Source of the DNA: Micromonospora echinofusca
Lineage (GTDB): Bacteria; Actinomycetota; Actinomycetes; Mycobacteriales; Micromonosporaceae
Reading direction: 5' to 3'
DNA length: 64,000 nt
NCBI RefSeq assembly: GCF_900091445.1
Contig: NZ_LT607733.1
Span: 4,925,001-4,989,000 of the forward strand
Both the position numbers and the translations under genes were made by a program. This document shows positions 49,670-58,518 of this stretch, piece by piece (the stretch's first letter is position 1; the number at the start of each line of letters is the position of its first letter). Below the pieces are notes generated by a model. That model did not search any database, was not told the origin of the DNA, and saw only the letters and a program-made list of their open reading frames with translations.

Positions 49670-49933
49670 ATGTCAGAAAACACCAGTACCGGCCGCGCCG
49701 ACACGCCGCGGCACCGCTGTCGCCGGACCCGACCCGAGGCGTACCGGTGCGCCTGTGGCCGGCTGCGCGAGCGGTGCGTGCGGGCCGCCGTCCGGGCGCT
49801 CTGGTCGCCGACCCGACGCACCGCCCACGGCGAGTACGCCCACCCCGGCGCGCCCCGCGCCCCGGGCCCGGGGCGCGGGGGCGACCACGGCGGCCGCCCG
49901 CACCGGGACGCCGGCGCGGCTCACGCCGGCTGA
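49670..49933 (+). CDS. small Arg/Cys-rich hypothetical protein
   Basis: This is an 87-residue reading frame with a good ribosome-binding site (GGGAGG at 49655-49660, 9 nt from the ATG) and a TAATCT minus 10-like element at 49641. The N-terminal half has a compact four-cysteine cluster within RHRCRRTRPEAYRCACGRL and RERCVR, possibly a zinc-binding or nucleic-acid-binding motif. The C-terminal half is Gly/Pro/Arg-rich and may be disordered. It overlaps the convergent gene's stop by 13 nt. No family is recognised; the existence of the protein is moderately likely. Confidence 0.45.
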   Translation: MSENTSTGRADTPRHRCRRTRPEAYRCACGRLRERCVRAAVRALWSPTRRTAHGEYAHPGAPRAPGPGRGGDHGGRPHRDAGAAHAG

Positions 49934-50328
49934 TCCAACGCGTCCCTGATCCGCTCGATGGCCGCCGCCTCGGCCGGGGCGACCCCCCGGTGCGCGCCGG
50001 CCACCCGCTCGGCCGCCGAGAGCACCACCTCGCGGTAGCCGGCCACGTCCCGGGGCGACTTCTCCCGCAGGATCCGCACCGAGCGGCCCAGCGCCGGCAG
50101 CACCACCGCCTCGATCTCCAGGGCCGAGTCCCGGGGCAGCTTCGGCAGCGGACCGCTGGTCAGCGCCTCCTTGACCACCCCGCTGCTGTCGGCCATCGCG
50201 CCGGAGGCGGCGAAGCTCTCCCGGAACAGGGCGAGCATCCCCGGGTCCGCGTTGGCCACCAGGAACACCGCCCCGAACGCGCCCGTCTTGAGGGTCAGCC
50301 GTTCCTCGGCCGTCAACCGCTGCTCCAT
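49921..50328 (-). CDS. hypothetical helical protein
   Basis: The 135-residue soluble protein is predicted to be mostly helical (MEQRLTAEERLTLKTGAFGAVFLVANADPG start; C-terminal AIERIRDALDQPA). It has no signal peptide or membrane segment and no motif I can name. Its start overlaps or abuts the end of the GNAT acetyltransferase gene (the GTG at 50334 in the same frame overlaps that stop), so the two are probably co-transcribed. Function unknown. Confidence 0.7.
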   Translation of the reverse strand: MEQRLTAEERLTLKTGAFGAVFLVANADPGMLALFRESFAASGAMADSSGVVKEALTSGPLPKLPRDSALEIEAVVLPALGRSVRILREKSPRDVAGYREVVLSAAERVAGAHRGVAPAEAAAIERIRDALDQPA

Positions 50329-50330
50329 GA

Positions 50331-51128
50331 TCACGGAGTGTAGACGTACGGGGTGGTGGTCGTGACCGGGACGAGACCGAGCCGCTGGAGGATCGGCCGG
50401 CTCTCCGGCGAGCAGTCCACCTGGAGCAACGTCCTGCCACGCTGCTCGGCCAGGCGCGCCCGGTACGCGACCAGCGCCCGGTAGACGCCCCGCCGCCGCC
50501 ACTGCGGCAGGGTCGAGCCGCCCCAGAGGGTCGCGAAGCCGGTATTCGCCTGGTAACGGACCCAACCGGCGCTGACCACCGTCTCGTCCGCCTCGGCGAC
50601 GACGACCGTGATGCACTGCGGGTCGGCCTCGATCTCCCTCGCCAGGCCGGTCACCAGGTGGCTGCGGTCGTCGTGCCAGACCGCCTCCTCCATCGCGGCG
50701 ATGCGCTCCAGGTCCTCCCGGGCACTGACCTCGCGCAGGCGTACCCCCTCGGGCAGCACGGGCACGGCGGCGGCCAGCGCCGCGACCGGACCGACCACGA
50801 CGGTCTCCTCCGCCTCCGCGACGAACCCGGCGGCGCGCAGCCGATCGGGCAGGTCGACCGGCTGGTCGTGCCCGTTGAGCTTCCACTCCACCGCCTCGCC
50901 GCGCCGGCGGAAGAACTCCACCTGCCGGGCGATCAACGCGTCCAACTCGGCCCCGACGAGCCCGTCCAGCGTGCGGTACGTGAGGAAGCCGCGCTGGTCG
51001 AGACCGAGGACGCGGACCAGCGGGCCGTCCCGTTCGACGGTGACCCCGGCCGGCAGCGGATCCGGAATCTCCGGGCGGATCTGGGCGTCGTAGGCGTCAC
51101 GCAGCGTGCGGGCGTCAAGATCGGTCAT
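50331..51128 (-). CDS. GNAT-family N-acetyltransferase
   Basis: The 265-residue protein has a C-terminal GNAT fold (about 130-260), with the acetyl-CoA pyrophosphate loop in PQWRRRGVYRALVAYRARLAEQ and the strand LLQVDCSPESRPILQRLG. The N-terminal part (1-125) is a second, degenerate-looking domain. The acceptor is unknown. ATG start. It is divergent from the DUF202 gene with 40 bp between starts, and coupled downstream to the helical hypothetical protein. Confidence 0.83.
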   Translation of the reverse strand: MTDLDARTLRDAYDAQIRPEIPDPLPAGVTVERDGPLVRVLGLDQRGFLTYRTLDGLVGAELDALIARQVEFFRRRGEAVEWKLNGHDQPVDLPDRLRAAGFVAEAEETVVVGPVAALAAAVPVLPEGVRLREVSAREDLERIAAMEEAVWHDDRSHLVTGLAREIEADPQCITVVVAEADETVVSAGWVRYQANTGFATLWGGSTLPQWRRRGVYRALVAYRARLAEQRGRTLLQVDCSPESRPILQRLGLVPVTTTTPYVYTP

Positions 51129-51168
51129 CCCACGAGGCTACGGCCGGCCGGAAACGGATAATGGTCAC

Positions 51169-51552
51169 GTGTGGCAGGCGATCAGGCGGTGGTTCGACCC
51201 GCGCGAGCTGCGGGCGGTGGGCAGCACCCCCGACTACCGCTTCTCGCTGGCCAACGAGCGGACGTTCCTGGCCTGGCTGCGTACCGGGCTGGCGCTGGTC
51301 GCGGGCGGGCTGGCCGCCGCGCAGTTCCTGCCGCCGGCGCACCTGCGGGAGGTGATCGCCATCGCGCTGCTGCTGCTCGGGGGCACGGTGGCGGTGCGCG
51401 CGGTCGACCACTGGGCGCGTACGGAGCGGGCCATCCGCCTCGGCGAGGAACTGCCCGCCTCACGCTTCCCGGCGGTGCTCGCCCTCGCCGTCGGCCTCGG
51501 CGCGCTGCTGCTGGTGGCGGCGGTGCTGGCCCGGGCGGTCGGTGGCCGGTGA
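51169..51552 (+). CDS. DUF202 (YidH-like) membrane protein, first copy
   Basis: The 127-residue protein has the DUF202 signature DYRFSLANERTFLAWLRTGLAL followed by two more hydrophobic helices, three in all. These small inner-membrane proteins are common but functionally unknown. GTG at 51169 (VWQAIRRWFD) is the only in-frame start close to the promoter. It is coupled by a GTGA overlap to a second DUF202 gene. Confidence 0.8.
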   Translation: MWQAIRRWFDPRELRAVGSTPDYRFSLANERTFLAWLRTGLALVAGGLAAAQFLPPAHLREVIAIALLLLGGTVAVRAVDHWARTERAIRLGEELPASRFPAVLALAVGLGALLLVAAVLARAVGGR

Positions 51553-51917
51553 ACCGGCCCGGCGGAGCCGGCGGCCACGGGACGCAGCCGCCGGGGCGGG
51601 ACCGGCCGGCGCGCGACCCCGGGCTGCAACCCGAGCGCACAAGGCTGGCCTGGCGGCGTACGGCCCTGGCGCTCACCGTGATCATGGTGCTGACCGTGCG
51701 GCTCGCGCTCACCGGGCCGCCCGCCGGCGGGGCGTTCGGCGCGCTCGTCGCCGGGGCCGCCGTGCTGGGCTGGGGCGCGGCGCTGACGGTCTGCTGGCGG
51801 CGGGCCACCGGCACGGGCCCGGCCCCCGGCTACGGGCGCTCGCTACCCCTGGTCGCCCTCGCCACGGCCGGCTTCGCGCTGCTCGGCACCCTGCTGGCGG
51901 CGCGCGGACTGGGTTGA
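51549..51917 (+). CDS. DUF202-like membrane protein, second copy
   Basis: The 122-residue protein has a Gly/Pro/Arg-rich cytoplasmic N-terminus and the diagnostic GLQPERTRLAWRRTALALTV start of the first helix, then two more helices. It is shorter and more divergent than the preceding DUF202 gene, with which it overlaps by 4 nt; the two probably form a heteromeric membrane pair. Function unknown. Confidence 0.78.
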   Translation: MNRPGGAGGHGTQPPGRDRPARDPGLQPERTRLAWRRTALALTVIMVLTVRLALTGPPAGGAFGALVAGAAVLGWGAALTVCWRRATGTGPAPGYGRSLPLVALATAGFALLGTLLAARGLG

Positions 51918-51944
51918 CGGGAGCCGGTGCGCCATGATTGACCC

Positions 51945-52379
51945 ATGGCCCGGCTCTACGTCCTCCTCTTCGTCGTGCAGATCGTCCTCGCCGTCTGCGC
52001 GCTGATCAGCTGCCTCTCCGCCGAGGAGGGCGAGATCAAAGCCCTGCCCCGGATCGCCTGGGTGCTGATCATCCTGTTCTTCCCGCTGCTCGGCTCCCTC
52101 GCCTGGTTCGCCGCGGGGCGCGAGCGCGTCGCGGGCCGACCCGCCGGCGGAGCGCCGAAGGGTCGGCTCCTGCCGCCCCGGGAGCGGCCCCGCCCGGTCG
52201 CCCCCGACGACGACCCCGAGTTCCTCCGCTCCCTCGGCGAGCGCTCCCGGCAGGAGGACGGGGAGCTGTTCCGCCGCTGGGAGGAGGATCTGCGCCGCCG
52301 CGAGGACGAGATGCGCCGCCGCGACGGCGAGCCGCCGCGCGAGGAGGACCGCCCCGAGGGTTCCACTCCCGGCGCCTGA
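51945..52379 (+). CDS. PLDc_N-type small membrane protein
   Basis: The 144-residue protein has two transmembrane helices (about 5-23 and 37-57) with the phospholipase D-nuclease N-terminal (PLDc_N) signature between and after them (ALPRIAWVLIILFFPLLGSLAW). A long, highly charged cytoplasmic tail of Arg/Glu repeats follows (RRREDEMRRRDGEPP), likely a single helix or coil. Its role is unknown. It lies 27 bp after the DUF202 pair on the same strand and is followed by a hairpin terminator. Confidence 0.78.
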   Translation: MARLYVLLFVVQIVLAVCALISCLSAEEGEIKALPRIAWVLIILFFPLLGSLAWFAAGRERVAGRPAGGAPKGRLLPPRERPRPVAPDDDPEFLRSLGERSRQEDGELFRRWEEDLRRREDEMRRRDGEPPREEDRPEGSTPGA

Positions 52380-52388
52380 GCCCCGCCG

Positions 52389-52424
52389 CCGCCGCCGTCG
52401 CCGGTCGCCCGGCGACGGCGGCGG
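52389..52424. terminator. 16-bp hairpin terminator
   Basis: Perfect arms 52389-52404 and 52409-52424 with a TCGC loop, between the convergent PLDc_N and ThDP-enzyme genes. Confidence 0.72.
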
Positions 52425-52431
52425 GCCCGAC

Positions 52432-54054
52432 TCAGGCCAGGTTCGACGAGCGGGGGTACGCGTCCGCCGGGTCGGTGAGCACGTTGACCAGGTACGGCAC
52501 GCCGGCGTCGAACGCCCGCCGCAGCGCCGGCCCGAGGTCGCCGGCCTTCGCCACCGTCTCGCCGGCCCCGCCCAGGGCGCTCACCACGTGGTCGTAGCGC
52601 AGCTCCGGCTGGAGGTCGGCGGCGACGTCGTAGCCGTACATGGCGCGCATCGGGTGCTTCTCCAGCCCCCAGATGCCGTTGTTGCCGACCACGATCACCA
52701 CGGGCAGCTTCTGCCGGGCGAGGGACTCGACGTCCATCAGCGAAAAGCCGGCCGCGCCGTCGCCCATGAGGACGCAGATCTGCCGGTCGGGGTGGCTGAC
52801 CCGGGCGCCCATCGCGTAGCCCATGCCGGTGCCGAGGCAGCCGTACGGGCCGGGGTCGAGCCAGGTGCCGGGCTGCGCGGGCTCCAGGTAGCGGCCGGCG
52901 TACGAGACGAAGTCGCCGCCGTCGCCGATGGTGATGGCGTCGCGGGCGAGGACCTTGCGCAGCTCGCCGTAGACCCGGGCGGGCCGGATCGGGTCGGACT
53001 CGGCGGCCATCTCCTCGGCGTCGCGGGCCTTGGCGGCGTCCTCGGCCGTACGCAGCTCGGCGATCCAGTCGGCGTGGTCGGCCCGGTCGCCCGGGTGGTC
53101 GGCCAGCGCGGTGAGGATCAGCCGGAGGTCACCGGCGGGGGCGGCGGCCGGCTGCACGTGCCCGGCGCGCTGGCTGGGCGCGTCGACGACGTGCACCACC
53201 TTCGCGTCGCCGAAGTCGCCGAAGCTGAGCCGGAAGTCGAGCGGGGTGCCGATCACGACGACCACGTCGGCGCCCTTGAGCGCCACGCGACGGGCCTTGG
53301 CGAAGGCGAGCGGGTGCTCCGGCGGCAGCGCGCCCCGGCCCATCCCGTTGGTGAAGACCGGCACCTGGAGCGACTCGGCGGCCGCGCGCAGGGCGTCGAC
53401 CGCGTCCCCGGCGTAGACGTCGGAGCCGGCGATGACGACCGGGCGGTGGGCGGCGGCGATCAGGCCGGCCGCCTTCGTCACCTCGTCGGGGTCGGGCTCG
53501 ACCGGCGCGATGCCCGGCAGCGGGGGCAACTCGGCGTCGGAGACCGAGAAGACGGCCTCCAGGGGGAAGTCGAGGAAGACCGGGCCCCGGTGCGGGGTGA
53601 GCGCGGTGGTCAGCGCCGCGGTCACCGCGCGCGGGATGTCGTCGGGGCTGAACACCGTCTCGGCGTGCTTGGTGACCGGGGCGACCAGCGGCAGGTGGTC
53701 CATCTCCTGGAGGCTGCCCGAGCCCCAGCGGAACTGCGGGGCCCGGCCGCCCAGCACCAGCACGGGCGAGGCGTTGAAGTAGGCGCTGGTCAGTCCGGAG
53801 ACGCCATTGGTGACGCCGGGGCCGGCGGTGAGCACGGCGAGGCCGGGGCGGCGCTGGAGCTTCGCCACCGCCTCGGCGGCGAAGACGGCCGACTGCTCGT
53901 GCCGCACGTCGTAGATGGGGAAGCCGGTCTTGTGCGCGGCGTCGTAGAGCGGAAAGACGTGCCCGCCGGAGAGGGTGAACATCTCCCGCACCCCGTACGC
54001 GCGCAGCGCCGCGAGCGCGAGCTCCCCGCCGTGACCTTCGATCCGCTCCGTCAT
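52432..54054 (-). CDS. ThDP-dependent acetolactate synthase-like enzyme
   Basis: The 540-residue three-domain ThDP enzyme has the catalytic Glu in [12 protein letters not shown], a central domain (about 185-320), and the ThDP/Mg motif GDGAAGF...NN near residues 420-450. It groups with acetolactate synthase, oxalyl-CoA decarboxylase and 2-hydroxyacyl-CoA lyase homologues. I see no adjacent IlvN regulatory subunit, so a biosynthetic IlvB role is unlikely. The enoyl-CoA hydratase next to it could hint at acyl-CoA chemistry. ATG start; M. tuberculosis IlvX is a comparable orphan. Confidence 0.8.
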   Translation of the reverse strand: MTERIEGHGGELALAALRAYGVREMFTLSGGHVFPLYDAAHKTGFPIYDVRHEQSAVFAAEAVAKLQRRPGLAVLTAGPGVTNGVSGLTSAYFNASPVLVLGGRAPQFRWGSGSLQEMDHLPLVAPVTKHAETVFSPDDIPRAVTAALTTALTPHRGPVFLDFPLEAVFSVSDAELPPLPGIAPVEPDPDEVTKAAGLIAAAHRPVVIAGSDVYAGDAVDALRAAAESLQVPVFTNGMGRGALPPEHPLAFAKARRVALKGADVVVVIGTPLDFRLSFGDFGDAKVVHVVDAPSQRAGHVQPAAAPAGDLRLILTALADHPGDRADHADWIAELRTAEDAAKARDAEEMAAESDPIRPARVYGELRKVLARDAITIGDGGDFVSYAGRYLEPAQPGTWLDPGPYGCLGTGMGYAMGARVSHPDRQICVLMGDGAAGFSLMDVESLARQKLPVVIVVGNNGIWGLEKHPMRAMYGYDVAADLQPELRYDHVVSALGGAGETVAKAGDLGPALRRAFDAGVPYLVNVLTDPADAYPRSSNLA

Positions 54055-54172
54055 CCCGCTCTTCCCTTCGTCCGCGTGGCCGGGGTCACACGCTACTCAC
54101 CGGTAGGAGAAATGTGAACAGTTCTCGTTCGACGCCCGGGGGCCGGCGGGTCGCCCCGCCGGCCCGGGCCGG

Positions 54173-54946
54173 TCAACGGCCGGTGAAGTCCGGCTTGCGC
54201 TTCGCCACGAACGCCGCCATGCCCTCGCGCCGGTCCTCGGTGGCGAACAGTGCCGCGAAGAGCTGGCTCTCCCAGGCCAGACCGGAGTTCAGGTCCATGT
54301 CCAGGCCGCCGTCGACGGCGAGCTTGGCGGCGCGCAGCGCCTGCACGGGCCCGGTGAGGTACGGGCGGACCAGCTCGACCGCGGTGTCGTAGACCTCAGC
54401 CGCCGGGGCGACCCGGTCGGCCAGGCCGATCCGCAGGGCCTCCTGGGCGTCGACCATCCGGCCGGACATGATCAGGTCCTTGGCGCGGGCCGGGCCGACC
54501 AGGCGGGCCAGCCGCTGGGTGCCGCCCGCGCCAGGGATGATGCCGAGCTTGATCTCCGGCTGCCCGAGCTTGGCGTCCTCGGCCACCACCCGCCAGTCGC
54601 ATGCCAGCGCCAGCTCGCAGCCGCCGCCGAGGGCGTAGCCGGTGATCGCGGCGACGACCGGCTTGGGGATCCGGGCGATCGCGCCGAGCGCGCTGGACAG
54701 GTCGGCCGCCCGGTCCGCCATGTCCACGTAGGACATGTCGGCCATCTCCTTGATGTCCGCGCCGGCCGCGAAGACCTTCTCCCCGCCGTACACGATGACG
54801 GCGCGGACGCCCGGGTCGGCGGTGGCCGCCGTGGCGGCGGCGCGCAACTCCTCCTGCACCTGGGTGTTCAGGGCGTTCATCGGCGGCCGCTCCAGTCGGA
54901 TGGTGCCGATGCCGTCCTTGGTCTCCAACCGCACGAACTCGCCCAC
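54173..54946 (-). CDS. enoyl-CoA hydratase/isomerase
   Basis: The 257-residue crotonase has the oxyanion-hole segment [10 protein letters not shown] and the active-site region [14 protein letters not shown], with the conserved Glu-containing segment (QPEIKLG) and the C-terminal KPDFTGR-like end. It hydrates trans-2-enoyl-CoA in fatty-acid degradation. GTG at 54946 is used, with AGGG upstream; a GTG four codons earlier is also possible. It lies 118 bp downstream of the ThDP enzyme gene's start on the same strand, so it is upstream in the transcript sense and possibly linked. Confidence 0.9.
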   Translation of the reverse strand: MGEFVRLETKDGIGTIRLERPPMNALNTQVQEELRAAATAATADPGVRAVIVYGGEKVFAAGADIKEMADMSYVDMADRAADLSSALGAIARIPKPVVAAITGYALGGGCELALACDWRVVAEDAKLGQPEIKLGIIPGAGGTQRLARLVGPARAKDLIMSGRMVDAQEALRIGLADRVAPAAEVYDTAVELVRPYLTGPVQALRAAKLAVDGGLDMDLNSGLAWESQLFAALFATEDRREGMAAFVAKRKPDFTGR

Positions 54947-55045
54947 GCTGGCCCTCACTTCCTCGTCGAAGTCGCGTGCCAACCTTACGGCTCGGATCGT
55001 TGGGGTAAGTAGTGTGGTGTCAGGCCCGCCACCGGGAGTACCGCC

Positions 55046-55522
55046 ATGATCACGTACTACGACGACAGGTCCGTGCAGGTCACCTCGACCGCCGTCCGGG
55101 TGGACGGCCGGACCTTCCGGCTGGCCGAGATCAGCATGGTGTGGCATCGGCGTGGCAGCCGGTCCTGGCGGGTGCTCGCCGGACGCGGCGCGATCGGCGC
55201 GGCGCTCGCCGGCCCCCTGGTCGCCGCCGCCCTCGGCATCGCCCTCGCGCTCTGGCTGGACCGCTCCCTGACCGTCACCATCGCCGTCGTCGGCGCCTCG
55301 GTGCTGGTCGGGCTCGCGGTCGGCCCCGTCGCGGACTTCCTCTTCGAGCACCTCGACCGCTCCTACGCGCGGGGCAGCCGGCAGTTGGAGATCTGGGCCC
55401 GCTGGCGCGGCCAGCCGGTGCGGCTGCTGTGCACCCGCGACGCGCTGCGCTTCGGCCAGATCTACCGGGCGGTGCAGCGGGCGGTCGAGGCGGGGCAGCC
55501 GGTGTCGCCCCGCCGCCGCTAG
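55046..55522 (+). CDS. DUF6232-family membrane protein, copy A
   Basis: The 158-residue protein starts [14 protein letters not shown], with a beta-rich N-terminal domain, two hydrophobic segments (about 50-95) and a C-terminal helical domain ending [15 protein letters not shown]. It is clearly homologous to the gene at 56290. This family is common in Streptomyces and Micromonospora with no known role. Its stop overlaps the convergent NTF2-like gene by 4 nt. Confidence 0.8.
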   Translation: MITYYDDRSVQVTSTAVRVDGRTFRLAEISMVWHRRGSRSWRVLAGRGAIGAALAGPLVAAALGIALALWLDRSLTVTIAVVGASVLVGLAVGPVADFLFEHLDRSYARGSRQLEIWARWRGQPVRLLCTRDALRFGQIYRAVQRAVEAGQPVSPRRR

Positions 55523-55920
55523 AACCCGATCGGCCCGTCCGGCAGCATGCCCAGGCCGCGCAGCAGTCCGAACAGGTCCTGCTCGCCCCAGAACTGCACG
55601 ATCCGGCCACCGTCCAACCGGTACATCTTGCACGCGCTCTGCACCGCCGTCGCGCCGGTCGCGTCCCGCCGGTAGGTCTGCGCCAGCGACACCACGACGC
55701 GGTCGCCGGCGGCGAAGATCTCGACGATCTCCTGGTCGAGCACGGTCAGCCCCGGCGAGGCGACGGCCCCCTCGACGTGGTGCCGTCCCCGGACCCCGGC
55801 CCCGGAGCCGTAGATCAGCACGTCCTCGTCGACCACCGCGCGCAACTCCGCCAGGTCCTTGGTGACGAAGGTCCGCAGGTAGCGGCGGACCACCTCGACG
55901 TTGCGCACCTGCTCCGTCAT
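55519..55920 (-). CDS. SnoaL/NTF2-like protein
   Basis: The 133-residue single-domain cone-shaped fold protein has an N-terminal helix ([27 protein letters not shown]) and a beta-sheet region with [10 protein letters not shown] and [12 protein letters not shown]. Such proteins are ligand-binding or small enzymes such as ketosteroid isomerases; catalytic residues cannot be assigned here. ATG at 55920 is used, although an in-frame ATG at 55938 is also plausible. Confidence 0.8.
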   Translation of the reverse strand: MTEQVRNVEVVRRYLRTFVTKDLAELRAVVDEDVLIYGSGAGVRGRHHVEGAVASPGLTVLDQEIVEIFAAGDRVVVSLAQTYRRDATGATAVQSACKMYRLDGGRIVQFWGEQDLFGLLRGLGMLPDGPIGF

Positions 55921-56289
55921 GACGGTCACGCTAGCCATCCCGCCCGTCCCGCGCTGCCCCGAACCGCCGGACCCGGCACCGCCCGAACCGTCTCGCCCGG
56001 CGCCGCGCCTGTGGGCGCAGTCGCCTCGCTCGCGCTGTCGAGCTGCCCCCATGGACGGGGCAGGGCGGCCGTCCCGGACTCCCGGTGGCGCGGCGGCACC
56101 CGGCGGTGACGATCGGTCTCATCGACGGGGCAGCTCGACAGCGCGGACACGGCCACTCCGCGCTCCGGGCCCTGGCCTCACCAGACCTCGCATCCCGGTT
56201 CCTCCGGCTGCCGCCCGCCGCTTCCCCGAAGCCGACACCCGCCCCGGCCGGGACCGGCGGCGGTTGCCCGCCAGCGGTTAGGCTTAGTG

Positions 56290-56769
56290 ATGACCATCTA
56301 TTACCGGGACGACGCGGTGCAGGTGACCTCGGAGTCGATCCGGATGGGCGGCCACGCCGTGGCGATCGCCGACGTGACGTACGTCTGGCACGCGCAGGGG
56401 CCGAAGACGCTGGCGGTACGGGGGCGCGTGCTGGGCCGCGGCGTCCTGGTCCTGCTCCTCTCGCTGCCCCCGCTGGTCGCGGTGGTCTGCGTGCTGTCGC
56501 TGGCCTGGTCGGCGCAGGACCGGGGCGAGTGGCAGCTGGCGCTGATCATCCTCGCCGCGTGCGCGGTCGGCGCGCTGGCCCTGACCCCCTTCCTGGAGAT
56601 CCCGCTCGGCTGGCTCGACCGCTCCTACGAGCGGGGCAGCAAGGTGCACGAGCTCTGGGTCCAGCACCACGGGCGGGAGATGCTGCTGCTGCGTACCCCC
56701 GACGCGCTGCGGTTCGGGCAGATCTACCGGGCGGTGCAGCGCGCGGTGGAGCAGCACACGGACTCCTGA
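56290..56769 (+). CDS. DUF6232-family membrane protein, copy B
   Basis: The 159-residue paralogue of the gene at 55046 has the same layout (TIYYRDDAVQVTS start, two hydrophobic helices, [16 protein letters not shown] end). The two proteins share long identical stretches, including [13 protein letters not shown], yet the SnoaL gene is inserted between them. A GTG immediately upstream is also in frame. Function unknown. Confidence 0.8.
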   Translation: MTIYYRDDAVQVTSESIRMGGHAVAIADVTYVWHAQGPKTLAVRGRVLGRGVLVLLLSLPPLVAVVCVLSLAWSAQDRGEWQLALIILAACAVGALALTPFLEIPLGWLDRSYERGSKVHELWVQHHGREMLLLRTPDALRFGQIYRAVQRAVEQHTDS

Positions 56770-56827
56770 CCTCCCGGCCCGGCGGCCCGTCCGGCGGTCC
56801 GGGCGCGGACGACGCACACTTGGTGCC

Positions 56828-57577
56828 ATGGTGATTCCCCTCCCCCGGCCCGGCGCGGTCGTCGGCCTGACCCGCTCCGCCCTCGACCAGGCCCTCGGCT
56901 CGGCCGCCTCGTTCGCCGCCGTGCCCGCCCGTGCGTTCGCCGTGCTGGACTCGGTGGAGGCCCTGCTGAAGCGGGTCGACGGCGTGGTGGGCCGGATCGA
57001 CGGCGTGGTGGACCGGATCGAGCAGACCCTCGACCGCACCGACCGGGTGCTCACCGACGCCGAGGGGGCGGTGCGGGAGGTGGCCGTCGTCAGCGCCGCC
57101 GCGACCGCCGCGATCGACACGGCAACCGAGGTGGCCGCCGCCGCGGCCGTCGTGGTCGGCGAGGCGGAGAAGGTGTCCCGCGCGGCCGGCGCGGTGGTCG
57201 CCGAGGCCGGCGCCGTGGCCGGCCGGGCCGCCGGCACCGTGGGCACCGCGGCCGAGGCGGCGGCCACCGCCGCCGAGCTGATGACGGCGTACGAGCCGGC
57301 GCTGCGCCGGGGCGCCCCGATGGCGAACCACTTCGTCGAGCAGCTCAGCCACGAGGAGGTGACCGCCGCGATCCGGCTCGTCGACGAGTTGCCGAAGCTC
57401 AAGCGGCACCTGACGGCGGACGTCCTGCCGATCCTCGCCACCCTGGACCGGGTCGGTCCCGACCTGCACGACCTGCTCGACGTCACCCGCGACCTGAAGC
57501 TCGCCGTCGCCGGCATCCCCGGGCTCGGCATGCTCCGCCGCCGGGGCGAGAAGCTCACCGACGACGCCGAGGCCTGA
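56828..57577 (+). CDS. alanine-rich coiled-coil protein of unknown function
   Basis: The 249-residue protein is dominated by alanine/valine-rich helical heptads (about 35-150, with repeated VDGVVGRIDGVVDRI and later AAATAA segments) and a conserved C-terminal block (VTRDLKLAVAGIPGLGMLRRRGEKL). It has no signal or membrane anchor and no catalytic motif. It could be a filament, phasin-like or structural protein. It follows the DUF6232 gene by 58 bp on the same strand. Confidence 0.75.
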   Translation: MVIPLPRPGAVVGLTRSALDQALGSAASFAAVPARAFAVLDSVEALLKRVDGVVGRIDGVVDRIEQTLDRTDRVLTDAEGAVREVAVVSAAATAAIDTATEVAAAAAVVVGEAEKVSRAAGAVVAEAGAVAGRAAGTVGTAAEAAATAAELMTAYEPALRRGAPMANHFVEQLSHEEVTAAIRLVDELPKLKRHLTADVLPILATLDRVGPDLHDLLDVTRDLKLAVAGIPGLGMLRRRGEKLTDDAEA

Positions 57578-57608
57578 CCGAAGGACGTACGGCCCGTGGC
57601 CGGGCGGC

Positions 57609-58505
57609 TCAGGCGGGGACGTACAGCTCGTCGATCTCCGCCCGGCTGGGCAGCGCCACGGAGGCGCCGAGCCGGCGGGCGCAGGCCGCCCCGGCCGCCG
57701 CCGCCCAGCGCACCGCGTCGACCACGTCCCGGCCCTCGCCCCAGGCCACCGCGAGCGCGGCGGTGAAGGCGTCCCCGGCGGCCGTGGAGTCCACGGTGTC
57801 CACCTTGACCCCCGGCACGTGCACGGCGGTGCCGGCCCGGTCGCCGTACCACGCGCCCTGCGCGCCGAGGGTGAGCACCGCCCGGGGCGCCAGGTCGAGC
57901 AGGGCCGACGGCTCGTCCCGGCCGCGCCCGGTGAGCGCCTGCGCCTCGGTCTCGTTGACCACGAGCAGGTCGGTGGCCGCCAGCAGCTCCGGCGGCACCG
58001 GCACGGCCGGGGCGGCGTTGAGCACCACCCGGGTGCCGGCCGCCCGGGCGGCAAGGGCCGCCTCGGTCACCGTCGCGACCGGGATCTCCAGCTGCGCGAG
58101 CAGCACGTCCGCCCCGCGTACGGCGGTCAACTCGGGCTCGGTCAGGCCGGTCATCGAGGCGTTGGCGCCCGGGCTGACCAGGATCGCGTTCTCGCCCTCG
58201 GCGTTGACCATCACCAACGCCACCCCCGACGTGCCGTACGTCGTGCGCAGCTGCCCGGTGTCGACCCCGGCGGCGGTGATCCGCGCCCGCAGGGTGACGC
58301 CGAACGAGTCGGAACCGATCGCCCCGAGGAAGGCGCAGGAGGCGCCGGCCTTGGCCGCAGCGACGGCCTGGTTGGCGCCCTTGCCGCCGGGCACCATGAC
58401 GAAGTCGGTGCCGAGCAGGGTCTCCCCCGGCCGGGGCAGCGCGGGGGCGGTGCCCACCAGGTCCATGTTGGCGCTGCCCACCACGACGACCCGGGTCTGC
58501 CGCAT
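57609..58505 (-). CDS. rbsK: PfkB-family ribokinase
   Basis: The 298-residue sugar kinase has the N-terminal VGSANMDLVG, the sugar-binding PGGKGANQAVAAAKAGA motif and the C-terminal anion-hole and catalytic base AAGDAFTAAL. It phosphorylates D-ribose at O5 or a related sugar. ATG at 58505 is chosen with GGGAGG 5 nt upstream; a GTG two codons earlier exists. It ends next to the ABC ATPase gene but shows no ribose transporter nearby. Confidence 0.9.
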   Translation of the reverse strand: MRQTRVVVVGSANMDLVGTAPALPRPGETLLGTDFVMVPGGKGANQAVAAAKAGASCAFLGAIGSDSFGVTLRARITAAGVDTGQLRTTYGTSGVALVMVNAEGENAILVSPGANASMTGLTEPELTAVRGADVLLAQLEIPVATVTEAALAARAAGTRVVLNAAPAVPVPPELLAATDLLVVNETEAQALTGRGRDEPSALLDLAPRAVLTLGAQGAWYGDRAGTAVHVPGVKVDTVDSTAAGDAFTAALAVAWGEGRDVVDAVRWAAAAGAACARRLGASVALPSRAEIDELYVPA

Positions 58506-58518
58506 CGCCACCTCCCCG

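Noticed and set aside
52432..54946. ThDP enzyme plus enoyl-CoA hydratase as a biosynthetic gene cluster
   Set aside because: No ketosynthase, carrier protein, NRPS or tailoring genes nearby; primary or degradative metabolism is more likely.
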